Source: Adhaeribacter rhizoryzae
Lineage (GTDB): Bacteria; Bacteroidota; Bacteroidia; Cytophagales; Hymenobacteraceae
Direction: 5' to 3'
Assembly: GCF_008629685.1 (NCBI RefSeq)
Contig: NZ_VWSF01000011.1
Coordinates: 1 to 64,000, forward strand
Length of the DNA: 64,000 nucleotides
Shown here piece after piece: positions 9,369 to 18,300 of this stretch (position 1 is its first letter; every line of letters starts with the position of its first letter). A program made the position numbers and the translations under genes. The notes below the pieces were generated by a model. That model was not told the origin of the DNA, did not search any database, and worked only from the letters and a program-made list of their open reading frames with translations.

Positions 9369-11150
9369 ATGCATGCATTAAAAAAAATACTTTCTATTGC
9401 CTCCTTTTCTTTATTTATTTCGGCGGTGCAAGCGCAGAGCATTGCCGATAATATCCGGCTTAACCAAATTGGGTTTTACCCGGCGGCCACCAAAGTTGCT
9501 GTGGTAGTAGGCGAAAATAATGGGGGTAAGTTTTACCTGAAAACCGCCGATGGCAGCAAAACTGTTTTTACCGGTCAGCTTACCCAAAGCAAACCCAACG
9601 AATTCTCGAAAAAGCCAACCCGCATTGCCGATTTTTCCGGCTTCAATAAACCAGGTACTTATGTTTTGGAAATTCCCGGAGTAGGTAAGTCCTATACCTT
9701 TAGTATCAAACCTGAGGTACATAAAGCCGTGGCCGATGCCGGCTTAAAAGCTTTTTATTACCAGCGCATGTCGATTGATTTGCCGGAGAAATACGCCGGT
9801 AAATGGCACCGGAAAGCCGGCCACCCTGATAGCAAAGCTATCGTGCATCCTTCGGCGGCTTCGGACAAACGCCCAACTGGTACGGTTATTTATTCAACCC
9901 GAGGCTGGCTGGATGCCGGCGATTACAACAAATATATTGTAAACAGTGGCATTACTACGGGCACGCTGCTGGCAGCTTACGAAGACTTTCCGGCATATTT
10001 TAAAACCCAAAAATTAAATATTCCGGAAAGCAATAACCAGGTGCCTGATGTTTTAGATGAAGCCTTGTGGAACCTGCGCTGGATGCTGACCATGCAAGAC
10101 CCGAACGATGGTGGCGTTTACCATAAGTTAACGAATCCGGCTTTCGATGGCATGGTTATGCCCGATAAATCTGATAAACCGCGTTATGTGGTACAAAAAG
10201 GAACGGGCGCGGCTTTAAATTTTGCCGCCGTTATGGCCCAGGCCAGCCGCGTGTACAAAAACTACAACAAAGATTTTCCGGGTTTAGCCGATAGTATGTT
10301 AACCGCCGCTACCCGCGCCTGGGAGTGGGCGCAGAAGAATCCGAAGGTAATCTACGACCAGGAAACTAATAATAATCAATTTGAACCCAAAATAACCACC
10401 GGCGCTTACGGCGACCGTGAGTTCAGCGATGAATTTATTTGGGCCGCTTCGGAATTATACGCTTCTACCAAACAGGATAAATATTACACCGCCGTAAATT
10501 TATTTCCGGATACCAACATGCCGCTCCCAAGCTGGAACCAGGTGCGGTTACTGGGTTATTACACGCTTGCCCGCCACCAAAACAGCTTAACTCCGGTAGC
10601 TAAAAAAGATTTGCCAGAGCTGAAAAAGCGTTTAGTAACCTTCGCCGATGAATTAATAGCCGGCGCAAATGAGCGTACTTATCGTACGGTAATGGGCAAA
10701 ACCGAGAAAGATTACATTTGGGGCAGCAGTTCGGTGGCGGCCAACCAAGGCATTGCCCTGATTAATGCCTATAAATTGACCAACGACAAAAAATACCTGG
10801 AAGGAGCCATTTCTAACCTCGATTATTTACTTGGGCGCAATGCGGTTGGCTTTTCTTTCTTAACCGGCTTCGGCAAAAAATCTACTATGAACCCGCACCA
10901 CCGCCCTTCGGTGGCCGATGGCATTAAAGAACCAATACCGGGTTTGTTATCGGGCGGCACCAATGCCCGCGCCAATGTGCAGGATAAATGCGCCGGTTAC
11001 CCCTCTAATGCCTCCGCCGACGAAATGTACATTGACCACGATTGCTCTTATGCTTCCAACGAAATTGCCATTAACTGGAATGCCCCATTTGTGTACCTGG
11101 CCTCAGGGATCGAAGCCTTGCAGAACAAAGCAAGTTTAACAAAGAAATAA
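9369..11150 (+). CDS. Glycoside hydrolase family 9 enzyme (endo-beta-1,4-glucanase type)
   Basis: A 593-aa secreted protein with a signal peptide ending AVQAQ. The N-terminal region (about residues 25-115, starting NIRLNQIGFYP) is the Ig-like domain common in GH9 enzymes. The catalytic domain carries the hallmark DAGDY near residue 183 (catalytic base and partner aspartates), the NPHHRPS histidine motif near 510, and the NEIAINWNAP motif near 563 with the proton-donor glutamate. All key residues are present, so activity on beta-1,4-glucan or related beta-glucans is expected. No obvious C-terminal T9SS sorting domain is seen. It sits in the PUL after the Sus genes and may have its own transcript, because a hairpin and 340 bp precede it. 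Confidence 0.93.
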   Translation: MHALKKILSIASFSLFISAVQAQSIADNIRLNQIGFYPAATKVAVVVGENNGGKFYLKTADGSKTVFTGQLTQSKPNEFSKKPTRIADFSGFNKPGTYVLEIPGVGKSYTFSIKPEVHKAVADAGLKAFYYQRMSIDLPEKYAGKWHRKAGHPDSKAIVHPSAASDKRPTGTVIYSTRGWLDAGDYNKYIVNSGITTGTLLAAYEDFPAYFKTQKLNIPESNNQVPDVLDEALWNLRWMLTMQDPNDGGVYHKLTNPAFDGMVMPDKSDKPRYVVQKGTGAALNFAAVMAQASRVYKNYNKDFPGLADSMLTAATRAWEWAQKNPKVIYDQETNNNQFEPKITTGAYGDREFSDEFIWAASELYASTKQDKYYTAVNLFPDTNMPLPSWNQVRLLGYYTLARHQNSLTPVAKKDLPELKKRLVTFADELIAGANERTYRTVMGKTEKDYIWGSSSVAANQGIALINAYKLTNDKKYLEGAISNLDYLLGRNAVGFSFLTGFGKKSTMNPHHRPSVADGIKEPIPGLLSGGTNARANVQDKCAGYPSNASADEMYIDHDCSYASNEIAINWNAPFVYLASGIEALQNKASLTKK

Positions 11151-11239
11151 TTTCTGGAAAACTCTAAAACTTGTCCGGTACTGATTTTTCTTAAATGAAG
11201 CAGATATTGTAGCAAGTTTAATGTAGCTTTAAAACTTAC

Positions 11240-11288
11240 GAGCGGCTGCTTACCTAAAATATTCGGGTAAGTGGCCGCTTTCTTTTCT
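11240..11288 (+). terminator. Terminator after GH9 gene
   Basis: Stem 11241-11254 pairs with 11266-11279 with two internal mismatches, followed by TTCTTTTCT. It lies 90 bp after the GH9 stop and is a plausible Rho-independent terminator. Confidence 0.6.
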
Positions 11289-11418
11289 ACAGGATTTTAG
11301 TTCCGGTATGGTTGCTCCTCCATAATAATTATTGCTACCGAAATAAATTGCCGACTAATAGGGCTGCATAGGAAAATAATATTTCATTAAATTAGAGCGA
11401 AAATTAAGAAGTGTAGGT

Positions 11419-12369
11419 ATGAAGTTTTTAGATACACAAAAGTTACTGCTGGGCTTACTGCTGTTGTTTAGTTTTTCGGCTAACAGCCAGCAATTATTAA
11501 AAAAGGATGAGGTGCTTTTATTCTCGTACTTTAAAGGCAACGGCGATGGCATGCACCTGGCTTACAGCACCGATGGTTATAAGTGGACAGCTTTACAAAA
11601 CGATAAAATATTCCTGAAACCTACGGCTGGTAAAGACAAGTTAATGCGCGACCCCAATATTATTCGGGGCCACGACGGCAAATTTCACATGGTCTGGACG
11701 GTGAGCTGGAACGAAAAGGGTATTGGTTACGCTACTTCCGCCGATTTAATTAACTGGTCGGAGCAGAAATATATTCCGGTAATGGAGCACGAGCCCAATG
11801 CCCGCAATACGTGGGCACCCGAAATAACCTATGACCCCAAAACCAAGCAATACCTGATTTACTGGGCAACCACTATTACCGGCCTCTACCCCGAAACCCA
11901 ATCGAAAGAAGATAATGGGTACAACCACCGCATGTACTACGTTACCACCAAAGATTTTAAAACTTTCAGCCCCACCAAGCTTTTGTACGAGCCCGGCTTT
12001 AACGTAATAGACGCCAATATTGTACCCGATGGCAAAGAGTTTATTATGTTTCTGAAAGACGAAACCCGCGAGCCAGCCCAGAAAAATTTGCGAATAGCCA
12101 AAGCCAAGAATCTTACCGGCCCTTACACCAAAGCCGGCCCGCCTATTACGGGTAAATATTGGGCCGAAGGACCAACAGGCTTAAAACTGGGCGGGAAATG
12201 GATTGTGTACTTCGATAAATATACAGAGGGTAAAATGGGAGCCGTACAATCCGCGGATTTAGAAAACTGGACCGATATTTCAGAGCAAATGGTATTTCCG
12301 AAAGGAATGCGCCACGGCACCGTATTTAAAGTTACCCGCCAGGAATTTGAAAAGCTGAACCAGCCGTAA
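11419..12369 (+). CDS. Glycoside hydrolase family 43-type five-bladed propeller enzyme
   Basis: A 316-aa secreted protein with a signal peptide ending in FSANSQ. The fold signature of clan GH-F is visible: catalytic base Asp in MRDPNI (near residue 76), the WAPEITYD segment near 133, a pKa-modulator Asp in VIDANIVPDG (near 196), and a proton-donor Glu in AEGPTG (near 252). Repeated W-S/D-W motifs mark blades (STDGYKW, TSADLINW, SADLENW). Family members include beta-xylosidases, alpha-L-arabinofuranosidases and exo-galactanases; the substrate cannot be fixed from sequence reading. It lies in the PUL between GH9 and GH5 and presumably trims side chains or short oligomers. Length is close to a minimal single-domain GH43. 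Confidence 0.82.
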   Translation: MKFLDTQKLLLGLLLLFSFSANSQQLLKKDEVLLFSYFKGNGDGMHLAYSTDGYKWTALQNDKIFLKPTAGKDKLMRDPNIIRGHDGKFHMVWTVSWNEKGIGYATSADLINWSEQKYIPVMEHEPNARNTWAPEITYDPKTKQYLIYWATTITGLYPETQSKEDNGYNHRMYYVTTKDFKTFSPTKLLYEPGFNVIDANIVPDGKEFIMFLKDETREPAQKNLRIAKAKNLTGPYTKAGPPITGKYWAEGPTGLKLGGKWIVYFDKYTEGKMGAVQSADLENWTDISEQMVFPKGMRHGTVFKVTRQEFEKLNQP

Positions 12370-12456
12370 AAATAAATTTAAAGCCGCGGCCTAAACTTTC
12401 TGTAACCAAAAACCTTTGATTTGGTAGAACCTTAAAAAGTTAAAGGTATCTGCCGA

Positions 12457-13725
12457 ATGGTGAGATGGTTAAGTAAAATTAAAGTTGATTATAAATTAGT
12501 TTTAATCGTTTTTATCGCTTTTGCTGTTTTTGCTTCTGTACAAGCCTATCTAAAACCTTTATCGCTAAATGCCGGAAGCGGCCAATATTATACCCATTAC
12601 AATAACTATATAATTTTTAAGCAGTCCTTTTTTCATCTGCTGGCCGGAAAAGATTTGTACCGGCATTATTTACTGGAACATTGGGATTTATATAAATATA
12701 GCCCGGCTTTTGCGCTTTTCTTCGGCCTGTTTGCACTGCTGCCCAATTTAATAGGCTTACTCTTCTGGAATCTGGTAAATGCCTTAACGCTGTTCTGGGG
12801 AATGCGTTACCTGCCGCAATTACCCGGCAAAACCAAGGCCATAATGCTGTTGGCCGTAGCTTATGAATTATTAACCTCTACGCAAAACGAGCAAAGTAAT
12901 GCCCTTACCGGCGGCTTAATTATACTGGGGTTTGGTTTGCTGGAACGGAAATATTATTGGTGGGCGGCGGGCTGTATTGTGTTTAGCGTTTACATCAAAT
13001 TATTCGGCTTGGTAGCCATGGCCTTGTTCCTGTTTTATCCGCAGAAATGGAAAATAGGGCTATATACGGGTATTTGGGCCGGCCTATTTTTTCTATTGCC
13101 CTTAACCGTAGTAGCCGCAGACCAATTTTGGGGTTTATACCAAAGCTGGTTGCACCTGCTGGTAAACGACCACTCTATTTCGGATGGCTTTTCGGTGATG
13201 GGTTGGTTAAAAACCTGGTTTAATTTTAAACCAGATAAGCTGCATGTATTGCTGATAGGTGCCTGCTTGTTTTGTTTGCCGCTGTTGCGGGTAAATTGTT
13301 ACCAGAATTATTTTTTCCGGCTGCAAGCCTTGGCTTCGGTGCTGATTTGGGTAATTATATTTAACCATCGGGCCGAATCGGCTACTTTTATTATTGCCAT
13401 GAGCGGCGTGGTAATCTGGTATTTCTCGCAGCAACGTAAACCCGAAAACTTAGCGCTATTTGTACTGGCCTTTGTATTTACCCAACTAGCCGCTACCGAT
13501 ATTTTCCCTAGGTTTATTCGCAAAGAATATTTTCAGCCTTACGTGGTAAAAGCAGTGCCTTGTATATTAATCTGGGCTAAGATTATGTACGATATGCTGT
13601 TCTCAAAATATTCGCCCCAATTACCCAAAGCAGTTGCTAAAAACAGTGCTGAATCAGTTTCAGTTAAAAATAACCAAATCATCAACCCGGTTTCATCAGG
13701 CAACCAGATAGAAAAGCACCAATAA
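12457..13725 (+). CDS. Polytopic membrane protein, GT87/DUF2029-like glycosyltransferase
   Basis: A 422-aa integral membrane protein with about ten hydrophobic segments (the first around residues 12-32). After the first segment it has the conserved loop ending FFHLLAGKDLYRHY and then YSPAFALFFGLFALLP, the pattern of GT87/DUF2029 (ArnT-, PimE-like) lipid-linked-sugar transferases. The last ~35 residues are hydrophilic. It lies in the same orientation inside the PUL between GH43 and GH5 genes, 87 bp after the former. A sugar-transfer role at the inner membrane is inferred from the fold class only; a membrane transferase is an odd partner for a degradative cluster, so it may be unrelated to it. 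Confidence 0.65.
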   Translation: MVRWLSKIKVDYKLVLIVFIAFAVFASVQAYLKPLSLNAGSGQYYTHYNNYIIFKQSFFHLLAGKDLYRHYLLEHWDLYKYSPAFALFFGLFALLPNLIGLLFWNLVNALTLFWGMRYLPQLPGKTKAIMLLAVAYELLTSTQNEQSNALTGGLIILGFGLLERKYYWWAAGCIVFSVYIKLFGLVAMALFLFYPQKWKIGLYTGIWAGLFFLLPLTVVAADQFWGLYQSWLHLLVNDHSISDGFSVMGWLKTWFNFKPDKLHVLLIGACLFCLPLLRVNCYQNYFFRLQALASVLIWVIIFNHRAESATFIIAMSGVVIWYFSQQRKPENLALFVLAFVFTQLAATDIFPRFIRKEYFQPYVVKAVPCILIWAKIMYDMLFSKYSPQLPKAVAKNSAESVSVKNNQIINPVSSGNQIEKHQ

Positions 13726-13856
13726 GCGCGTATTTCTCAAGCTAAGGCGACCTTATAAATAAAATACTGCAGAGGCGTACAACCAAAAGAATAAGGTATT
13801 AACAAATGCCATCTTAAATTTTAACATTTTAAACAAGTTAAAGGGGCATTTTACTT

Positions 13857-13864
13857 TAACTTTG
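13857..13864 (+). promoter_or_regulatory. Candidate -7 element (TAACTTTG) upstream of GH5 gene
   Basis: TAACTTTG matches the Bacteroidota -7 consensus TAnnTTTG exactly and lies 40 bp before the GH5 start. The -33 region is weak, so this is tentative. Confidence 0.35.
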
Positions 13865-13904
13865 GTAGCAATATATTGGCGGAACTCCGGCTAAATGCTC
13901 GTGT

Positions 13905-14927
13905 ATGTATAATCCTAAGTTGTTAAAGTTTTTTCTAATGCTGTTGTTATCGCTAACTGCTATTTGCGCGCGCACACAGGCGCAAGGTACAATGCAGGTA
14001 AAAGGGCGGTTTTTGTACGACCCCAAAGGGAAGCAAGTAATATTGCGCGGGGTAAACGAAATGTTTATCTGGTCCTCGGATTTAACCGGGGAAAAAACTT
14101 TTGCCGAGATAGCCAAAACCGGGGCCAATGTGGTACGGCTGGTTTGGCTTAGCAGCGACGATAACCCCAAAGGCAGTGCCGCCAACCTGGATAAAATTAT
14201 TTCTAACTGCATAGCTCAAGGTATGATTCCGATGCCTGAACTCCACGGTGCAACGGGTAATTGGAGTAAATTGCAGCGTCAGGTTGATTATTGGGTAAAG
14301 CCCGAAATAGTAGCCGTACTAAAAAAACATGAGCCTTACCTCTTGTTAAATATTGCCAACGAAGTAGGCGGCTGGGAAATAAAAGATGAGCAATTTCGCG
14401 AAGCCTACACCAGTGCCATTACCCAAATCCGGAATACCGGCCTTAAGTGCCCGCTGGTAATTGACGGTACCGGATGGGGGCAAAACATTGATATTTTACA
14501 GGCAAACGGGCCTTATTTAATTCAGCAAGATCCGCAGAAGAATTTATTGTTTTCGGTACACATGTGGTGGACTGCTCCAGACGGTGCTAAAACCCGCATT
14601 ATTAACGAAATAAAAGAATCTGTAGCAATGAACCTGCCTTTAATAGTAGGCGAATTTGCCCCGATGGGCGTAGGTTGCAAAAAATACATCGACCATAAAA
14701 TTATTATGGAAGAATGCCAGAAAAACCAGATTGGCTGGCTGGCTTGGTCGTGGGGCTTACAAAACAACGGCGATTGTGCCCTGATGGATATGACCAACGA
14801 TGCGCAGAACGGTAAATTTGCCGGCTTAGTAGATTGGGGTTTAGAAGTTGCGGTAACCGATAAATATAGTATCCGGAATACGGCTAAAAAGACCCGTTAT
14901 TTTAAGCGGTTAAGTAAAAAAGCGTAA
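13905..14927 (+). CDS. Glycoside hydrolase family 5, subfamily-8-like endo-beta-1,4-mannanase
   Basis: A 340-aa secreted GH5 enzyme with a signal peptide ending near TQAQG. The core runs from MQVKGRFLYDPKGKQVILRG through the acid/base motif NIANEVGG (Glu near residue 149) and nucleophile motif IVGEFAP (Glu near 249) to GWLAWSWG. Several blocks (ELHGATG, VDYWVKPE, IDGTGWGQNID, DPQKNLLFSVHMW, IGWLAWSWG) closely resemble subfamily 8 beta-mannanases from bacilli, where the corresponding segments read LEVHDATG, AVDYWI, DAAGWGQYP, FSIHMY and VGWLAWSW. Hence endo-acting cleavage of mannan or glucomannan is the best guess; a cellulase annotation is the alternative. In subfamily 8 the acid/base motif is usually NEW; here it is NEV. 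Confidence 0.85.
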   Translation: MYNPKLLKFFLMLLLSLTAICARTQAQGTMQVKGRFLYDPKGKQVILRGVNEMFIWSSDLTGEKTFAEIAKTGANVVRLVWLSSDDNPKGSAANLDKIISNCIAQGMIPMPELHGATGNWSKLQRQVDYWVKPEIVAVLKKHEPYLLLNIANEVGGWEIKDEQFREAYTSAITQIRNTGLKCPLVIDGTGWGQNIDILQANGPYLIQQDPQKNLLFSVHMWWTAPDGAKTRIINEIKESVAMNLPLIVGEFAPMGVGCKKYIDHKIIMEECQKNQIGWLAWSWGLQNNGDCALMDMTNDAQNGKFAGLVDWGLEVAVTDKYSIRNTAKKTRYFKRLSKKA

Positions 14928-15132
14928 TATTTACAGTTTAAAAGCTTTTTGCTGGCAGTACCAACCTGCAATATTTAGTGCCACATTTAATCAACTAATA
15001 TATTTTAGTTGGTTCCCCGGGTTCATTGCTTATGGGTAGCAGGCAAGTAATATTGCGCCTTTATCTTAAGCAATCGGGCCTTAAACGTAATCTATTACAG
15101 TTTTTGAATATTTTAAGGGCGCAGCTCCCATT

Positions 15133-15157
15133 GGCAGAACTTTTCTGCCTTTTTTTT
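15133..15157 (+). terminator. Rho-independent terminator after GH5 gene
   Basis: Perfect 7-bp stem (GGCAGAA / TTCTGCC, loop CTT) followed directly by eight T residues. It separates the GH5 transcript from the downstream regulator gene. Confidence 0.8.
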
Positions 15158-15341
15158 CCTTTCTTGTAATACCCCGGCTAAGTACTTGTTCTTACTAGTA
15201 GTGGGTAAACCTATTTTGTAATTTTTAAGGATAATACTTTATTCTACAAGCATTATAGCGGTAGTGCCGGCAGAATTTTGGGCGCTGTTTTTTATATATT
15301 TATCTTCGTTTTGCCTTAAGCTAGTAGTGGATTTAACCCGC

Positions 15342-18300
15342 ATGCGTAATAAAATTTATTTAAGTACTTTTCTGCTTTGGTCGCTTTGTTTAGCGGTTTT
15401 TGCCCAAACCGGCGAGTATAAATTTACCCGGCTCAACAGCAGCCAGGGGCTTTTGCATAACCAAATAAACTGCATGCTGCAAGATAGTAAAGGTTTTATG
15501 TGGTTTGGTACCATGTCGGGCCTTAACCGGTTCGATGGGTATAATTTTAAGGCTTTCCGGCACGATATCCGCGATACAACTTCTATCCGTAATAATTACA
15601 TCAGCGATTTAGCCGAAGGACCGGAACAAATGCTGCTGGTGGTTACGCGGTGGTCGGGGTTAAATATTTACAACCCCAGCACCGAGCGGTTTATGAGCAA
15701 ACCCGAAAAGTACCTGCGCAAATACGGTATTCCGGATGCGGCTATTCAGAAAATAGTTAAAGACCGGAAAGGTAACTTTTGGTTTGTACATGCCCGCGAA
15801 GGTATTTTTAAATATGACAGTAAGTCAAAAAAAACTATCCGGCTGGCGCGCGACACCTCAGATTCATTGTCGATTCATTCGAACCAGATTTCGGACCTGG
15901 ACGAAGATATGCAAGGTAATATCTGGTTGATGCACCAGGATGGGGTGCTGGAGAAAATTAGTAGCCAAACAAACAAAATTATTGCCCGGAATTATTTTCT
16001 GAACCGGAGTTATGGCCAAACTCACGATGGGTATGGCCTGTTTTCGGATGCCGACGGCGAACCCTGGATATACATGAAAAACGAGGCCCGGGGTTTATTT
16101 TACTATAATGTTAAAGCCGAAACCTTCACCCACATTCACGAGGCATCGGAAAAAGTAAAATTAAACGCCAATATTGTAAAAGGCATAACCCAGGATAATC
16201 GCCAGAAAATTTGGATTGGTACCGACCACGGCGGTGTTAATTTATTAGATAAAAAAACCTTTACGATAAAATACCTGGTGCACGAGCCCGAAGATTTCCG
16301 GAGTTTGAGCCAGAACAGTATTTATGCCTTGTATAAAGATAATATTGGCACCGTGTGGGTGGGCACCTATAAAGAAGGCATAAACTATTACCACGAAAAT
16401 GTTATCCGGTTTAAATTATTTCAGCATTTGGCAACCAACACGGCCAGCCTGCCCTTTAACGATATAAACCGGGTAGTAGAAGATGCCAAAGGTAATTTAT
16501 GGCTGGGCACCAACGGCGGCGGCCTGATTTATTTCGATAGGGCCACTAACCAATTTAAGCAGTACCGCCACGACCCCAAAGACCCCAATAGCCTGAGCAA
16601 TAATATTATTGTGAGTTTGCACCTCGACCGGGACCAGAAGCTTTGGGTAGGTACTTATTTTGGCGGTTTAAACAGTTTCGATGGCCAGCAATTTACCCGC
16701 TACCGCAATAACCCCGCTAACCCCAACAGCCTGGCCGACGACCGGGTTTGGGAAATATTTGAAGATTCGAAACGTAACTTGTGGGTGGGAACTTTGGGGG
16801 GCGGCTTGGACCTTTTCGACCTAAAAACAAACACTTTCCGGCACCACCGGCAAGGTCAACCAAACTCGGTACATTCCGATTATATCTCTTCTATCATCGA
16901 AGACCACGAAGGTTATTTATGGATTGCTACGGCTTACGGCGTAGATCAATATAACCCCGCTACCGGTACGTTTACGCACTTTGTAAACAATAACAACAAC
17001 CCCAAAGGGTTAAGCAATAATAATGTAAATAGCATTATTGAAGATAGCCGCGGCCTGATTTGGATACCCACGCACGAGGGCCTGAATCTATACGATAAAA
17101 GGCGCAATAGTTTCCGGAGTTTCCGGCAAGAAAACGGCTTACTCGATAACACCGTTTTGAGCATTGTAGAAGATAATCAGCATAATTTATGGCTTAGCAC
17201 GCCTAACGGCTTATCTAATTTAGTTATAGGTAAAAAGCCCAATGGAGAGTACAGTTTTAGTTTTAAAAACTACGACCAGCTAGATGGCTTGCAAGGCAAA
17301 GCTTTTAACAATAATGCGGTTTGTAAAACCAGGCGTGGCGAACTGGTATTTGCGGGCGTACAGGGGTTTAATATTTTTCAGCCCGAGCGCATTACCTTAA
17401 ATAAAAATATTCCGGCCCTGGTTTTTACCGATTTAGAAATATTTAACCGGAGCCTGCAGGTAGGCGATACGCTGGCTGGGCGCGTAGTACTGGATAAAGC
17501 CATTACCGAAAAAAAAGAAATAACCCTGAAACACCACGAAAACATGTTTTCGGTGGCGTTTGCCGCGCTGGGGTATCTGCAGCCCGAAAAAAACCAATTT
17601 GTTTACTTGCTCGAAGGCTTTAATGATAAATGGCTGGCCGCCGATAGTAAGTTGCGGAAAGTAACCTTCACCAACCTAGACCCTGGCACTTATGTGTTGC
17701 GCGTAAAAGCTGCTAATAACGATGGACTCTGGGACGAAGAAGGTATTAAATTAAAAATAACCATTCTGCCGCCTTTTTGGCAAACCATACCGGCCATTGC
17801 GGCTTACGTGTGTTTGGCATTGCTTTTATTATGGCTAGCCCGGCATATTATGCTGGAGCGCGAACGGCTTAAATTCCGGATTGTGCAGGAGCGGCAGGAA
17901 GCCAAGCGTCGCCACGAACTTGATGTAATGAAAATTAAATTTTTCACAAACGTTAGCCACGAGTTCCGGACACCCTTAACCCTAATATTAACGCCGCTCG
18001 AAAAAATTATTAAGAACGCCACCGACGAAGGCCAGAAAAGCCACTTGTTACTTATTCACCGGAACGCCCGGCGTTTGTTAAACCTGGTAAACCAATTGCT
18101 CGATTTCCGGCGGATGGAAGTGCAGGAAATTCACTTACATCCTTCTAAAGCCGATATTGTTCATTTTATAAAAGAAACGGCTTTATCTTTTTCCGATTTA
18201 TCCGAGAAAAAGAATATCCGGTTTAACCTGGTATCGGAAGTTGACGAATTAGAAACAATGTTTGACCCGGATAAACTGGAGAAAATATTGTTTAACCTGC

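Noticed and set aside
15264-15341. Upstream start of the hybrid two-component gene
   Set aside because: The extra 26 residues precede a complete signal peptide that starts at 15342, so the downstream ATG is preferred.
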